A stretch of 64,000 nucleotides of DNA from Larus michahellis (taxonomy: Eukaryota > Chordata > Aves > Charadriiformes > Laridae): the NCBI RefSeq assembly GCF_964199755.1, contig NC_133911.1:2383001-2447000 (forward strand). Reading direction: 5' to 3'. Position numbers and translations under genes: made by a program. How positions within the stretch are numbered: the first letter of the stretch is position 1; each line of letters starts with the position of its first letter. The notes beneath the pieces were generated by a model. It ran no database searches. It saw only the letters and a list, made by a program, of their open reading frames with translations, and was not told the origin of the DNA. Of the stretch, positions 52,301 through 61,766 are shown piece by piece.

Positions 52301-55300
52301 TAGGATGAGATGAATCATTCCCTTGAAATGCCTATTTTCCTCTGCTGACTACAAAGGGAGTCTAGACAACCAGTCTGGATGCAGAGCCTTCCACTTGGAT
52401 GGATTAATTACCCTAAATTTGGAATTTTCTAAAGCGTTCACATGACAGCCAGACCTGTGTCCTAAAGTCATGCATATGCCTTCCAAAAATTGCACCTGAA
52501 GAGGCTGATGGTTTCCCACGTCCCATAACTGATGGTCTCCACTGGAGCCATCTGGGGCCACAGCTGTCTGCAGGGCTTCTGCCTTACAAATGCTCTTCTC
52601 TTGCTTAGATTTAAGAGCTCCATTTCCAGCTTTTCCACGCCCTCCTCTCTGCGTGAAGGAGGACAATCTCTGCTTCAGTGCCCGTGTTTTTCACAAGCCG
52701 AATATCCGATTCGGAGGAGTTTCTGTATTAAGATAGGCTTAATACAGATTTAAGTGGGGTTTAGATGAGGTTGCTTTATTGGGCCAAGAAGAGCTCTGTA
52801 AGGGAAAGTCCTTCTCAAACACTGCATTGAGCCTAGTAATTATTCAGATGTCCACTCACCCGTGGTGAAAACATTTTCATGCCTCCACCGTGTTTTGGCT
52901 TTGTGAAAAACTCTACAGTCAATATGAAATTGTTGAAAACACAAAATATGCCCTGAAGTGAGTACGTCCCTGCTGGGGGTGCCGAGAAGGGAGAAGGTAG
53001 CTGGAGACCGAAGGGGGAAAGGCGTGAAAAAGCCATCGAGTTGGCTTTTCTATTGGCATTCTGTTGGAGACGTTGGGTCTGGAGCAGCTTTGGGGCGTGA
53101 AGGTGGGGTTGGGGTTGGCTGACTCATGACTACTGCCAAGGATGAGCCCAAAATGCCACCCAAAGCTCATTCCCCTGCTATTGGCTTCCTTCTCTCTTGA
53201 TGTTTCAGAGGTATCCCTGGATGTGGACTTGAGCCGTAATGGGAGAGTGAAGAGCAGAGGGAAGGACAAGGTAAGGAGAAGCTTTGCTGGAGTCAAAGTA
53301 TGGAGGGTCAAAGCAGGGTGCAGCCGTTTACAGTCTCTTCCCTAAAAACTGCCAGGAGGGAGAGGGACTTGGATGGTATAATTGGTGTCTGAATTAGAGA
53401 AAATAACATGGCAAAATCTCAATGTACTAATTGAGGTGGAAAAGACTTTATTTTCTTATTCCGTGCCAAAATCTCCTGCCTCTCCAGTCCAGCCCCAAGG
53501 ATCGTATAGGAGAAAATACTCTGCTTTCTTTTCTTTTCTTTCTTTTTTTTCTTTTTTTTTTTTTTTCTTTTTGGACTTGAAACGTGCCACTAAATGAGTC
53601 AGCTGCAAATTTTGCAAACAGCAAGAGATTTACCCCTTTGGCAACAAATCTGCATATGCCCAAGCACTTACACCCGGGTAATTAGCTGTAGCCCAATTGG
53701 CAGCGCAAATTGTACATCGAGATGAGATGCATTCCTAGAAACTGTGTAGTGTTGTCCAGATGAGGCCTGGCAGATACTGTCTGGCTTGTTAGAAGATAAG
53801 ATCTGTTTGAAATAGTCTTTGCTGGCCCTGCTAGAAGCGGAGGGTTAGGAAATTTAGTGGCTTGAAAGCATCGCTGCTGTCTCCCCGCCAGTCTTGACTG
53901 CATGTTGTGGGTTGTCCTCTGAGCGTGGTCGTGGGGTTTTCCCCGGTTTGGGAGGAGGCTGGGATGGGGGAAATCTCACTCCCATCCTCTTTGGGTGCTT
54001 CTCCTCCAGGCCAAGTGGACGTGGGGTCCCAATGGGCAAGGTGCTGTGCTCCTGGTCAACTGCGACCGGGACAGCCCTGGTACAGGGGGGCCAGACAGCG
54101 GTCAGGTGGACATACGGACCACTGCAGGTAGGGTGTCATCTGCAGCGCAAGGGGACCCAAAAGATCTCACCGGGGTGTTTCCCACTTGTAAGACCTCTCT
54201 CCCCTCTTTCCATCTTCTTCTGCTCCGTAGACCTTCAGGACATGTCCGTCATGCTGCTGCGGACTCAAGGTCCCAGCGCTATCTTTGCTGAGTACCAGGT
54301 GATCCTGCACGTCCCCGAGTCGGATGCAGATAAAGTGCGGGTTTTCCATGCTATCCGTGAGTATTCCTTCCTTCCCAGATATCCATGCATGACCCCGAGG
54401 CGAGTGGACCCGGATTTCTTTTTGTTTACCGCGGCTAGAGGCTGGGTACCTCCAATTGCTGGAAACGCTCATTTATCCCCAAAGCTCCTCTGCTATTCTA
54501 GAAGATTTGGGTTATATGGGAAAAATCAAAGGGGAAAGGATAAAAAAAGGCTTTTCTCAGGGGGGTTGCTGAAATGTTGATGTTCCCACGGGGTGGATAA
54601 CCCCTGCGTGGCTCCCGGCACCGTTTCAGTGAGGGCAATGACCCAGCTGCCAAAGCAGCCCATCTTGTTGGGCAGCGCGTTTTGCCTTTGAACACCCTGG
54701 CAGCTGGATCTCCAGCAGCTCCCCGCCGAAAATCAGGTCAGGGAACCCAAGCATATCATTAGATGCTTAACTGGAGCCACGCACCTTGAAAGGGTTGGAC
54801 CTGAGGGTATAGAGTCCTCTTTGTATGAGGAAGATCAAGTGTGCTCCCCAGAGAAGAGGAGGCACACCCGCTCCTCTGCAAACCGCGCTGGCATCAGCCA
54901 CCTCCTTGCTGGTGCCTCCTTCCAGCCCGGTGGACAGGTTGGTCACTCCGTCTTGGGTTGGGTATTTTGGTGTTTCTCTAGGGAGTGACTCACACCCCCA
55001 CTACAAACCCGTGTTGGGGCCGGACAAGCTCTCCTACGTGCTGGACCATGTCGGCAGTGGAGAAAACATCTTCTACGTTGAAGGGTTGGCTTTCCCCGAC
55101 GTGGGCTTCTCTGGGTTGGTTTCCTTCAGCGCCAGCTTGCTGGAGCTTCCTCATAAGGTACATGGGGTTTGCCTCATCCCCTGCAAAGTCCCCTAACAGT
55201 GGGGTGTCAACCATCGCTCCCTGGTGTTTCGCCCCTCGCAGAATTTGCCAGGCACCCCAATTTTCACGGATACGGTGGTTTTCCGCATGGCGCCCTGGAT

Positions 55301-58300
55301 AATGACGCCCAACACCCAGCAGCCTATGGAGGTTTTTGTCTGCAGGTAGGAGGGACGTCAACCCATTGCTCTCCTGCCTTGGGTGACTCTCCAAGGAGGA
55401 GCTTTTGACCTTTCCTTGCTACGTAGCAGCCATAGGGTGAGCCAGGCTTTATGCATGCTATAATGGAGGCAATATTTGGGTGGGAAGCCTGCTGGCACTG
55501 CTGCACTCATTGCAACCCCAAGGAGAAAGGTCGGAGGACCCTCTCCAGGGTCTAACTACATGCAGGACTATTACCCAGTGCAATTAGAAATAAGGAATGT
55601 GCTGCAGAGTTGGGGGGGGGGGGCTTCTCATGATCCCCCCTTGCAGCATTTGCTCCTTCCTCTCCCTCCAGCATCCAGCGGGGCCCAGACTCCAACGAAG
55701 CCTTTCTGGAAGGGCTGAAGGTCCTGCTGAGGAAAGCCAACTGCAAGTTGACCATCTGCTCGGAGGTGGAAACCCGCAGTGACCGCTGGATCCAGGTCAT
55801 CAATCGATGCTTGTAATACACAGCTCTCCTGGTCCCTTACAGGCTCCTGGGCATGTAGGGTGTGTCCCTGTTGCTGACACCCCTGGGAGGGACTAGCTGA
55901 GTTGCTGGGGCAAGCACCTAGATGCTAAGAGGTGAACCAGGCAACCGTGAACTAAAGCATGGGGAGATGCTGCTGGTGGTGGCAACCAGCGCAGACGTTG
56001 TCCAGAGACCCAAGGGGTCATTCCAAGAGGTACCCCGTTGCAAGAGAGACCCCATGGGACATCGCAAGAGGGGCCCCATTACAAGAGAGACCTAACGGAG
56101 GCATTGTGAGAGGGGCCCCATTGCGAGAGGGGCCTCATTGGGCTTTACCAGCGGGTCTCCACTGCAAGAGGGACCCTATAGAACATTGCAAGAGGGGTCC
56201 CATTGCAAGAGGGACTTTGTGGGGGCATTGCAAGAGGGATCCCATTGCAAGAGGGACCCTGTGGGGCTTTGCAAGGGGCTCCCCACTGCAAGAGGAACCC
56301 TACAGAGCAATGCAAGAGGGTCCCCACTGCAAGAGAGACCCTGTGAGACATTTCAAGAGGGACCCTGTTGCAAGAGGGGACCCTGTGGGGCATTGCAAGA
56401 GAGTTTCCGTTGCAAGAGGGACCCCACAGTACCTCTACAGGAGGGCACGGGCTGGATGTGCCGTGTGCTCCCTGCAGCGTGCCCAAGCCCTGCTCTCCCT
56501 TTCCCGCTTCCCTGCCCGTTGTGGCTCCAAGTTGCTTCCCCGGGGGTGACCTACGCCAGGCGCCACGGTGCTGGATAGGGTGTCACCCCCAGGGAGAGCA
56601 AGGCAACCGCTTCCCTTGGGCTTATGGGGAACTGCCAGGCTTTGCCAAGTTTGCCCCATTTCCTGCTCCACCTTCACCGCACACCTTGCCGAGATGGCTA
56701 TCACCCCGCCACGAGTTTTCCTCCTCCTCCTTCCTCCCCTTTTTCCTCCTCCTTTCTCTCCTCTTCTTCCCACAACAGGACGAGCTGGAGTTTGGCTACG
56801 TGGAAGCGCCGCATAAGACCTTCCCTGTTGTCTTCGACTCACCCAGGAACAGAGGCTTGAAGGATTTTGCTTTTAAAAAGATCCTGGTGCGTTGTTGCGT
56901 TGCCAACCCCCTTTTCCCTGCCCAAAACCTCCACCCGGGGAGTCCCCATCACCGCTCCCCTCTTCCCCAGGGGCCCGATTTTGGCTACGTGACCCGTGAG
57001 CTCCCCGGGAGAGAGGTCACCAGCCTCGACTCCTTTGGCAACCTGGACGTCAGCCCACCGGTGACGGTGCGAGGGAAGGAGTATCCCCTGGGCCGGATCC
57101 TCATCGGCAGCTCCCTGCCTTGGTGAGACGCGGTGGGGCTCAAGCCCTACTTCCGGGATGCAGGGAAGCACCAAAAATCCTTGCATGAGAAAAGGTTGCA
57201 CCCTTCAGAGCGGAAATCTGGGGGCCACTTCTCATCAAAATGGGAATTTGGGGCCAATTCCCATCAAATCCTGGATTCAACGTGCGTCATTATTCCTTCA
57301 TCCCTTACAAAATCCTGCCACCGCTCTGATTTTTAACTTCTCCCAAACTGTTGGTGCTTTTGCTCTGATCCTACAGTGCTGTAAGCATCCCGCCTTGTTT
57401 TTATTTTCCCTCTATTAAAAGGAAAAACAGGGGAATCCAGGAAAGAGTAGAATCCTGAATAACTGGAAATTGTTTTGCTCTGGGCAGGCAGTGCTAGGCA
57501 GCCCCGTGGGAACAACAGCGCCCTGCAAAATCCTCCACAAAGGAGGTTATTTTCCTGGAAAAATAACAATGGGGACCAATCCAGATGGGGTTTGATCCGG
57601 GATAACAAATGGGATGCTCCCACCCCAGCCCCGCTGCAAGCCAGGGAGCTTGCTTTGGTTACAGCGGCGGGTAAATGGCATTTTCCCAGCCTCGCTGGGA
57701 CCGTAATTATCCCTTATTACAAGAAGTTTAATTAATGTTTTCCCAGCCTGCTGCCGTCTGTCTAAGAAAACTTCACCCCTGTGTAAAGCGCTGCGTAAGG
57801 AGGGATTTAAGATTCACAGGGACGGGGGAAAATAAATCCAAAGGTGCCTGAACAGAACAGGGGATGTAATGCCGGATGCCTATAGATACATACAGCCTAT
57901 ATATATATATATATATTAAAAAAAAAATATGTATTTTAATATATAATACAGGTATATATTATATATAATATAGATATAGTAATATATAATATTTTGTATG
58001 TATATTACTATACTATATATTAATATATACTGTAAATATATTCATATATAACATATTTGTATATATTAATATATAATCTAGACATATATTGCTCAGACTA
58101 TTTCCAGCCTCTTCCCGGTGTTTCCCATTAAAACGGGATGTGCAGATGCTGCTTCTCCCCTTGGTGTGACGTTTGGGGGAAGGATGGGGGTAAATTTTGG
58201 GGAGGGGTGTGATGGCCGCCCGCTTTCTTCTCCTCCGTCTGCTCCCTAGGGCCTCTGGCCGGAGGATGTCCAAGGCGGTCAGGGATTTTCTTTACGCCCA

Positions 58301-59898
58301 GAAAGTGCAGGCTCCGGTGGAGATTTACTCGGAATGGCTGACTGTGGGCCACGTGGATGAATTCCTCACCTTCGTCCCCACCTTTGATAGGAAGGTACCG
58401 GTTCCTGGAGTTGTTCCTGCTCCTGCACGAGGCTTCTTCTGCAAATGCCAAAAAGAAAAAAAAAAAAAAAAGAAGCCTTTTTTGTAATTGTTGTAATTGC
58501 TTGTCCTCCCCACGGTGGCTGGGTGATGCACCTGCGTTTGGGGTGGCTTCCTGGAAAACGGCGAGTCCCTGGGTGGCATCCTGTGCACCCTGTGATGATC
58601 GTGGCATCCCGTACAACCTGTGATGGTGGCATCCCGTACAACCTGCAACACCTGGGGCTGGGTTTGGAGTCAGCGTGGTGTCTCTCGGCAGGAGGGTGGG
58701 AATAAAATATTCCACCAGCAGCAAAGCCTGAAGCCCTTGGCTCTCTCCCGCAGGGTTTCCGGCTCCTCTTGGCCAGCCCCAATGCCTGCTACAAGCTCTT
58801 CAAGGAGAAGCAGAAGCAGGGCCACGGTGAAGCCACGCAGCTCGTTGGTAAGGGAGCAGGCGAGGGCATCCCTGCGGCCTGGTGGGGACCACTGGCATCT
58901 GTTACTGGTGTCCCTTACCGGTCTGCTCTGGTCCCCACACAGGGCTGAAGAGCACTGAGAGGAGAAGCATCGATGAGATCCTGGCGGATGAGTCGCTGAG
59001 GAACGACAACAGGCACGTGCAGGTGGGTCTTTGCACCCATGGATTTGGGTGGGTTTGCTCACATCGCTGCCGGGTGATTTCGGGGTGCAGGGAGTGTTTT
59101 TAGAGATCCTGGGAAAGAGCAAGAAACTGTGGTACAAGTCGCACTGTGCAGCGTGAAAGCAGACGGGCAAGAAGACCAACCGTGAAGGAGCCAGGCACCC
59201 TTGGGTGCTGGGTCACCCCAGCCCATTGTCCCACTGGGAGGTGACTGCAGAAGTGTCAAAACCAAAGGAAAGAGGTTGCTCAGGTTGGGGATGGGTTCGG
59301 GACGTTGCTCAGAGGGATCGGATGGGTGAGGATCTGGGCAGGGTGCAATAGGGCACACAGGGGTCCATGCATGGGATTTGGGGTGCTGGGATGGCCTGGG
59401 GTGTCAATTCCATGTCCTCCCTCTCTGCAGCGCTGCATCGACTGGAACCGCGACCTCCTGAAGCAGGAGCTGGGTTTGAGCGAACAGGACATCATCGACA
59501 TCCCCCAGCTCTTCATCATGCATGGCTCCCGTGCAGATGCCCTCTTCCCAGACATGGTAAGACCCTCCGGCACCTTCTCCCCTCCAACCCCTCTTTTTCC
59601 ATCCACACTTGATGCAAACACACATTTTGAGTGGAAAACACTGATTTTTTGGTCCGGCTGGCAGGTGAACATGCTGGTGCTGGGCAGGCACCTGGGCATC
59701 CCCAAGCCCTTTGGACCACTGGTGGGTGGGCAGTGCTGCCTGGAGGAGCGGGTGCGGGCGCTGCTGGAGCCCCTGGGCCTCACCTGCACCTTCATCGATG
59801 ACTACTTCTCCTACCACGTCCTCTCTGGCGATGTCCACTGTGGCACCAACGTCCGGCGTAAGCCCTTCACCTTCAAATGGTGGCACATGGTGCCCTGA
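49228..59898 (+). CDS. PADI1: PADI1, protein-arginine deiminase type 1 (complete, 16 exons)
   Basis: A calcium-dependent peptidyl-arginine deiminase. In mammals PAD1 acts in epidermis on keratins and filaggrin. Sixteen exons join to 661 codons (human 663). Catalytic residues are Asp350 (QDELEF), His470 and Asp472 (TVGHVDEF) and Cys643 (HCGTN), all intact, and the C-terminus is the family WWHMVP. PADI1 is preferred over PADI3 because of MAP-like start [10 protein letters not shown], the SNEAFLEGL insertion in exon 9 (human PADI1 SNEKFLEDM) and [16 protein letters not shown] in exon 14 (human GLKHQAKRSINEMLAD). Many exon lengths equal those of PADI2, as expected for duplicated genes. It is divergent from PADI2 and followed by PADI3. 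Confidence 0.95.
49320..51202. other. PADI1 intron 1
   Basis: Unique 1.9-kb intron. No further feature recognised. Confidence 0.6.
51203..51377 (+). CDS. PADI1: PADI1 exon 2
   Basis: Encodes [20 protein letters not shown] through [10 protein letters not shown]. Acceptor gtgtttcag, donor gtaagt. Confidence 0.96.
51826..51895 (+). CDS. PADI1: PADI1 exon 3
   Basis: [20 protein letters not shown] and TCV. Acceptor ctttgcag, donor gtaggt. Confidence 0.97.
51896..54009. other. PADI1 introns 3 and 4 (around exon 4)
   Basis: Outside exon 4 the sequence is unique apart from a long polypyrimidine tract at about 53518-53573 (ttctttt units, then T runs) in intron 4. Confidence 0.6.
53209..53270 (+). 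CDS. PADI1: PADI1 exon 4
   Basis: 62 bases: [20 protein letters not shown]. The loop is shorter in acidic residues than PADI2 exon 4. Donor gtaagg. Confidence 0.96.
54010..54127 (+). CDS. PADI1: PADI1 exon 5
   Basis: 118 bases: [20 protein letters not shown] and on to VDIRTTA. Acceptor cctccag, donor gtaggg. Confidence 0.97.
54231..54356 (+). CDS. PADI1: PADI1 exon 6
   Basis: 126 bases: [20 protein letters not shown] through [11 protein letters not shown]. Donor gtgagt. Confidence 0.97.
54982..55157 (+). CDS. PADI1: PADI1 exon 7
   Basis: Encodes [20 protein letters not shown] and [20 protein letters not shown]. Acceptor tttctctag, donor gtacat. Confidence 0.96.
55242..55345 (+). CDS. PADI1: PADI1 exon 8
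   Basis: 104 bases: [20 protein letters not shown] and [14 protein letters not shown]. Donor gtagga. Confidence 0.97.
55672..55795 (+). CDS. PADI1: PADI1 exon 9
   Basis: [20 protein letters not shown] through ETRSDRWIQ. Twelve bases longer than PADI2 exon 9, a PADI1-type insertion. Donor gtcatc is weak. Confidence 0.96.
56010..56435. repeat. About 42-bp minisatellite in PADI1 intron 9
   Basis: Degenerate units like cattgcaagagggaccctgt plus ggggcattgcaagaggggtccc. The shorter sub-motif gcaagaggg recurs about every 20 bases. Roughly ten copies. Confidence 0.92.
56779..56886 (+). CDS. PADI1: PADI1 exon 10, catalytic Asp350
   Basis: 108 bases starting GAC GAG ([20 protein letters not shown]). 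The catalytic Asp is present. Donor gtgcgt. Confidence 0.97.
56971..57122 (+). CDS. PADI1: PADI1 exon 11
   Basis: [40 protein letters not shown] and [10 protein letters not shown]. An 84-base intron precedes it. Donor gtgaga. Confidence 0.97.
57895..58085. repeat. AT-rich alternating tract in PADI1 intron 11
   Basis: Nearly 190 bases of alternating TA and TATA/ATAT-containing words (tatatat, atataatat). It contrasts sharply with the GC-rich surroundings and can fold into hairpins. It lies about 170 bases before exon 12. Confidence 0.93.
58250..58394 (+). CDS. PADI1: PADI1 exon 12, catalytic His470/Asp472
   Basis: [20 protein letters not shown] through [19 protein letters not shown]. Acceptor ctccctag, donor gtaccg. 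Confidence 0.97.
58754..58847 (+). CDS. PADI1: PADI1 exon 13
   Basis: 94 bases: [20 protein letters not shown] through GEATQLV. Here the donor is an ordinary GT (gtaagg), unlike the GC donor at the same position in PADI2. Confidence 0.97.
58943..59022 (+). CDS. PADI1: PADI1 exon 14
   Basis: 80 bases: [20 protein letters not shown] and NDNRHVQ. Donor gtgggt. Confidence 0.96.
59431..59556 (+). CDS. PADI1: PADI1 exon 15
   Basis: 126 bases: [20 protein letters not shown] through ADALFPDM. Donor gtaaga. Confidence 0.97.
59665..59898 (+). CDS. PADI1: PADI1 exon 16 (terminal), nucleophile Cys643
   Basis: [20 protein letters not shown] through [20 protein letters not shown], then HMVP and TGA. 234 bases, as in PADI2. 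Confidence 0.98.
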   Translation: MNMLVLGRHLGIPKPFGPLVGGQCCLEERVRALLEPLGLTCTFIDDYFSYHVLSGDVHCGTNVRRKPFTFKWWHMVP

Positions 59899-59971
59899 AG
59901 AACCCGGGGTCGGGCTTGGGTCCTGCAACTGGAGGATGAAGGTGCCTTTGGTGCATCAGGAGATGCATCAA

Positions 59972-59993
59972 AATAAAGGGTTTTGCCAATAAA
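59972..59993 (+). terminator. PADI1 poly(A) signals
   Basis: Two AATAAA hexamers (59972-59977 and 59988-59993) within 95 bases of the stop codon. Confidence 0.8.
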
Positions 59994-59998
59994 GCTGC

Positions 59999-61600
59999 AT
60001 TAACACTGAGGGCGCAGCTCTTCCCCATCTCCTGTCCTTTCTTCCTCGGCTCTTGGGTTGAAAATGTCATTTGAAACGTGTTTGTTTTGTTTTGTTGTGT
60101 TTTTTTTTTTTTTTTTTTTTTTTTAAGCACATGGGCTTGTTACGGGAATTGTGGTTTTATGGGATGGGGACAACCACGGTGGGTGGAGGATAGACACGGA
60201 CCGTCTTTGGGAGCATGGCGCATGCGTGTCAGCAGGCAAGGAGGCTGCTTGGAGGGCTTCAGGCCCCGTCCCCCTGCTAAAGAGTCTTATAGTCCCTTAT
60301 CCCAGGTTTGTAGCTAATAATCCCCCCTAAAAATTCCCAATTTATCGGCCAAAAAACCACCTCCCTTTGGGGTGACCAGCTCTTCACCCCAGCACGGTGT
60401 GGAGGCAGAGTCCCATCCTCATGCAAATCATTTTACACCTTCCCCAACGAGAAAATTTCCTTTTCCCTTTGCAGCCGCCCCGGCCGCCCTTTCTTTCCTT
60501 CTTTTCATGGCAAACGGAGCGTGGCATTTCCCCATCCGACCTGGCACCCCTGCCCGTCCCCGCTGCCAGCGCTGCCCTCACCCAGCAGGAACAGAAACTG
60601 CTCCCCTGCCCCGGGCATCGCATAGCCCTGTGCAACCCCGGAAGCTATTATGTGGCTAAAACCACTTTTTTTTTTTTTTTTTTCCCAGAAATTTGCTTTT
60701 CTAGCCATACTTTTTGAGGTGTAAAAGCGTAGCTGTGCCTCCGGTACAAACCGCTGCGACGCCGTGTTTGCAAACGGTGCCGGAGAATCAAGCGGGGATG
60801 CTCTCCGAAAGGATCATGCATCCCTCTTGACACCCCACTTTTTGGTAAAAAAAAAAAAATTAAAAAAAAAAAAAAAAAGAGGAGGATTCCTAACCCCAGG
60901 AACCCCCTTTCCCTGCGCTTACGGCTCTGCTGAGTTTCCCCCACCCCGAGGAGCGATATTAAATTCCAGCGGCGCATGACCCCGCAGGGAGTTGGTGGGG
61001 GGACAGCTGCATCGGCAAAGGGCTCTCCCACGCCGAGAGGAGGATTTAATTAAAAGAAAGACGATTAAAGCCGTGGCGGGGTCTGCTGTCCCCACCACAG
61101 GTGACGGACCCACCCCTCGACCCTGTGCAGCACCCAGGGGATGGGGCAAGCACCCAGTTAGCAAAAAGAAGAAAACCCTCCCAAAATAAGAAAACCCTCC
61201 CAAAATGCGAATGAAAGCCAATTTTTCTAGCTAGTCAATAAAACCCTTTAAGAGGAGAAACAAAACCCCGCCGAGCCCGGCGCTGGCACGTCCCCAGCTC
61301 GGCTCCAGTGTCACGCTGAATATTTTATGGCGTGGGTTTAAGGTTGGAGGGGGGGCTGGTCCCATCAGCATGTCTTTGTGCTAAGAGGGGAGGAAGAAAA
61401 AAAAAAACCTGAAAAAAACCAAAAAATCCCACCCCCGAGCTTCTTAAAAAGAAAAATAAAAACTCCGGTGGGTGTCTTGGGGTGCTTTTTCCCCCCCCCG
61501 CTGCGGCTGATTCATGCTCCATGGCCGGGCAGCGAGCACACCCAGCCTGCAGGCTGGGCGCCTGGAGGTGGGATTAAGCCGGGCTTTGGTTAATCCCCTC
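59999..61600. other. PADI1-PADI3 spacer
   Basis: No gene. Contains T- or A-rich runs at 60101-60124, 60665-60683 and 60847-60880, the last two resembling retroposon tails but without recognisable bodies. Confidence 0.55.
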
Positions 61601-61613
61601 CCAGCAGCCGGGC

Positions 61614-61621
61614 TTTATAAA
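61614..61621 (+). promoter_or_regulatory. PADI3 TATA box
   Basis: tttataaa at 61614-61621, 54-61 bases upstream of the ATG at 61675. This places a start site near 61645 and a 5' UTR of about 30 bases. A TATA promoter fits a tissue-restricted gene. Confidence 0.7.
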
Positions 61622-61674
61622 TCCCCTTGTGCCACCCGTCGCAGCACCCAAGGGTGCCCCAGGGGCCCGCCGGC

Positions 61675-61766
61675 ATGGCCCAGCAGCGCCGCGTCCAGCT
61701 TTCCACCCAACGTCCCACCAGCACCGTCTGCGTGCTGGGCACTGAGCTCTCCCTGGATGTCCGCGG
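61675..61766 (+). CDS. PADI3: PADI3 exon 1
   Basis: MAQQRRVQLSTQRPTSTVCV and LGTELSLDVR. 92 bases, as in PADI1 and PADI2. G at -3 and +4 of the ATG. Donor gtaagt. Confidence 0.9.

Noticed and set aside
60664-60882. Poly(T) and poly(A) runs suggesting retroposon tails
   Set aside because: No SINE or LINE body or target-site duplication can be recognised beside them.
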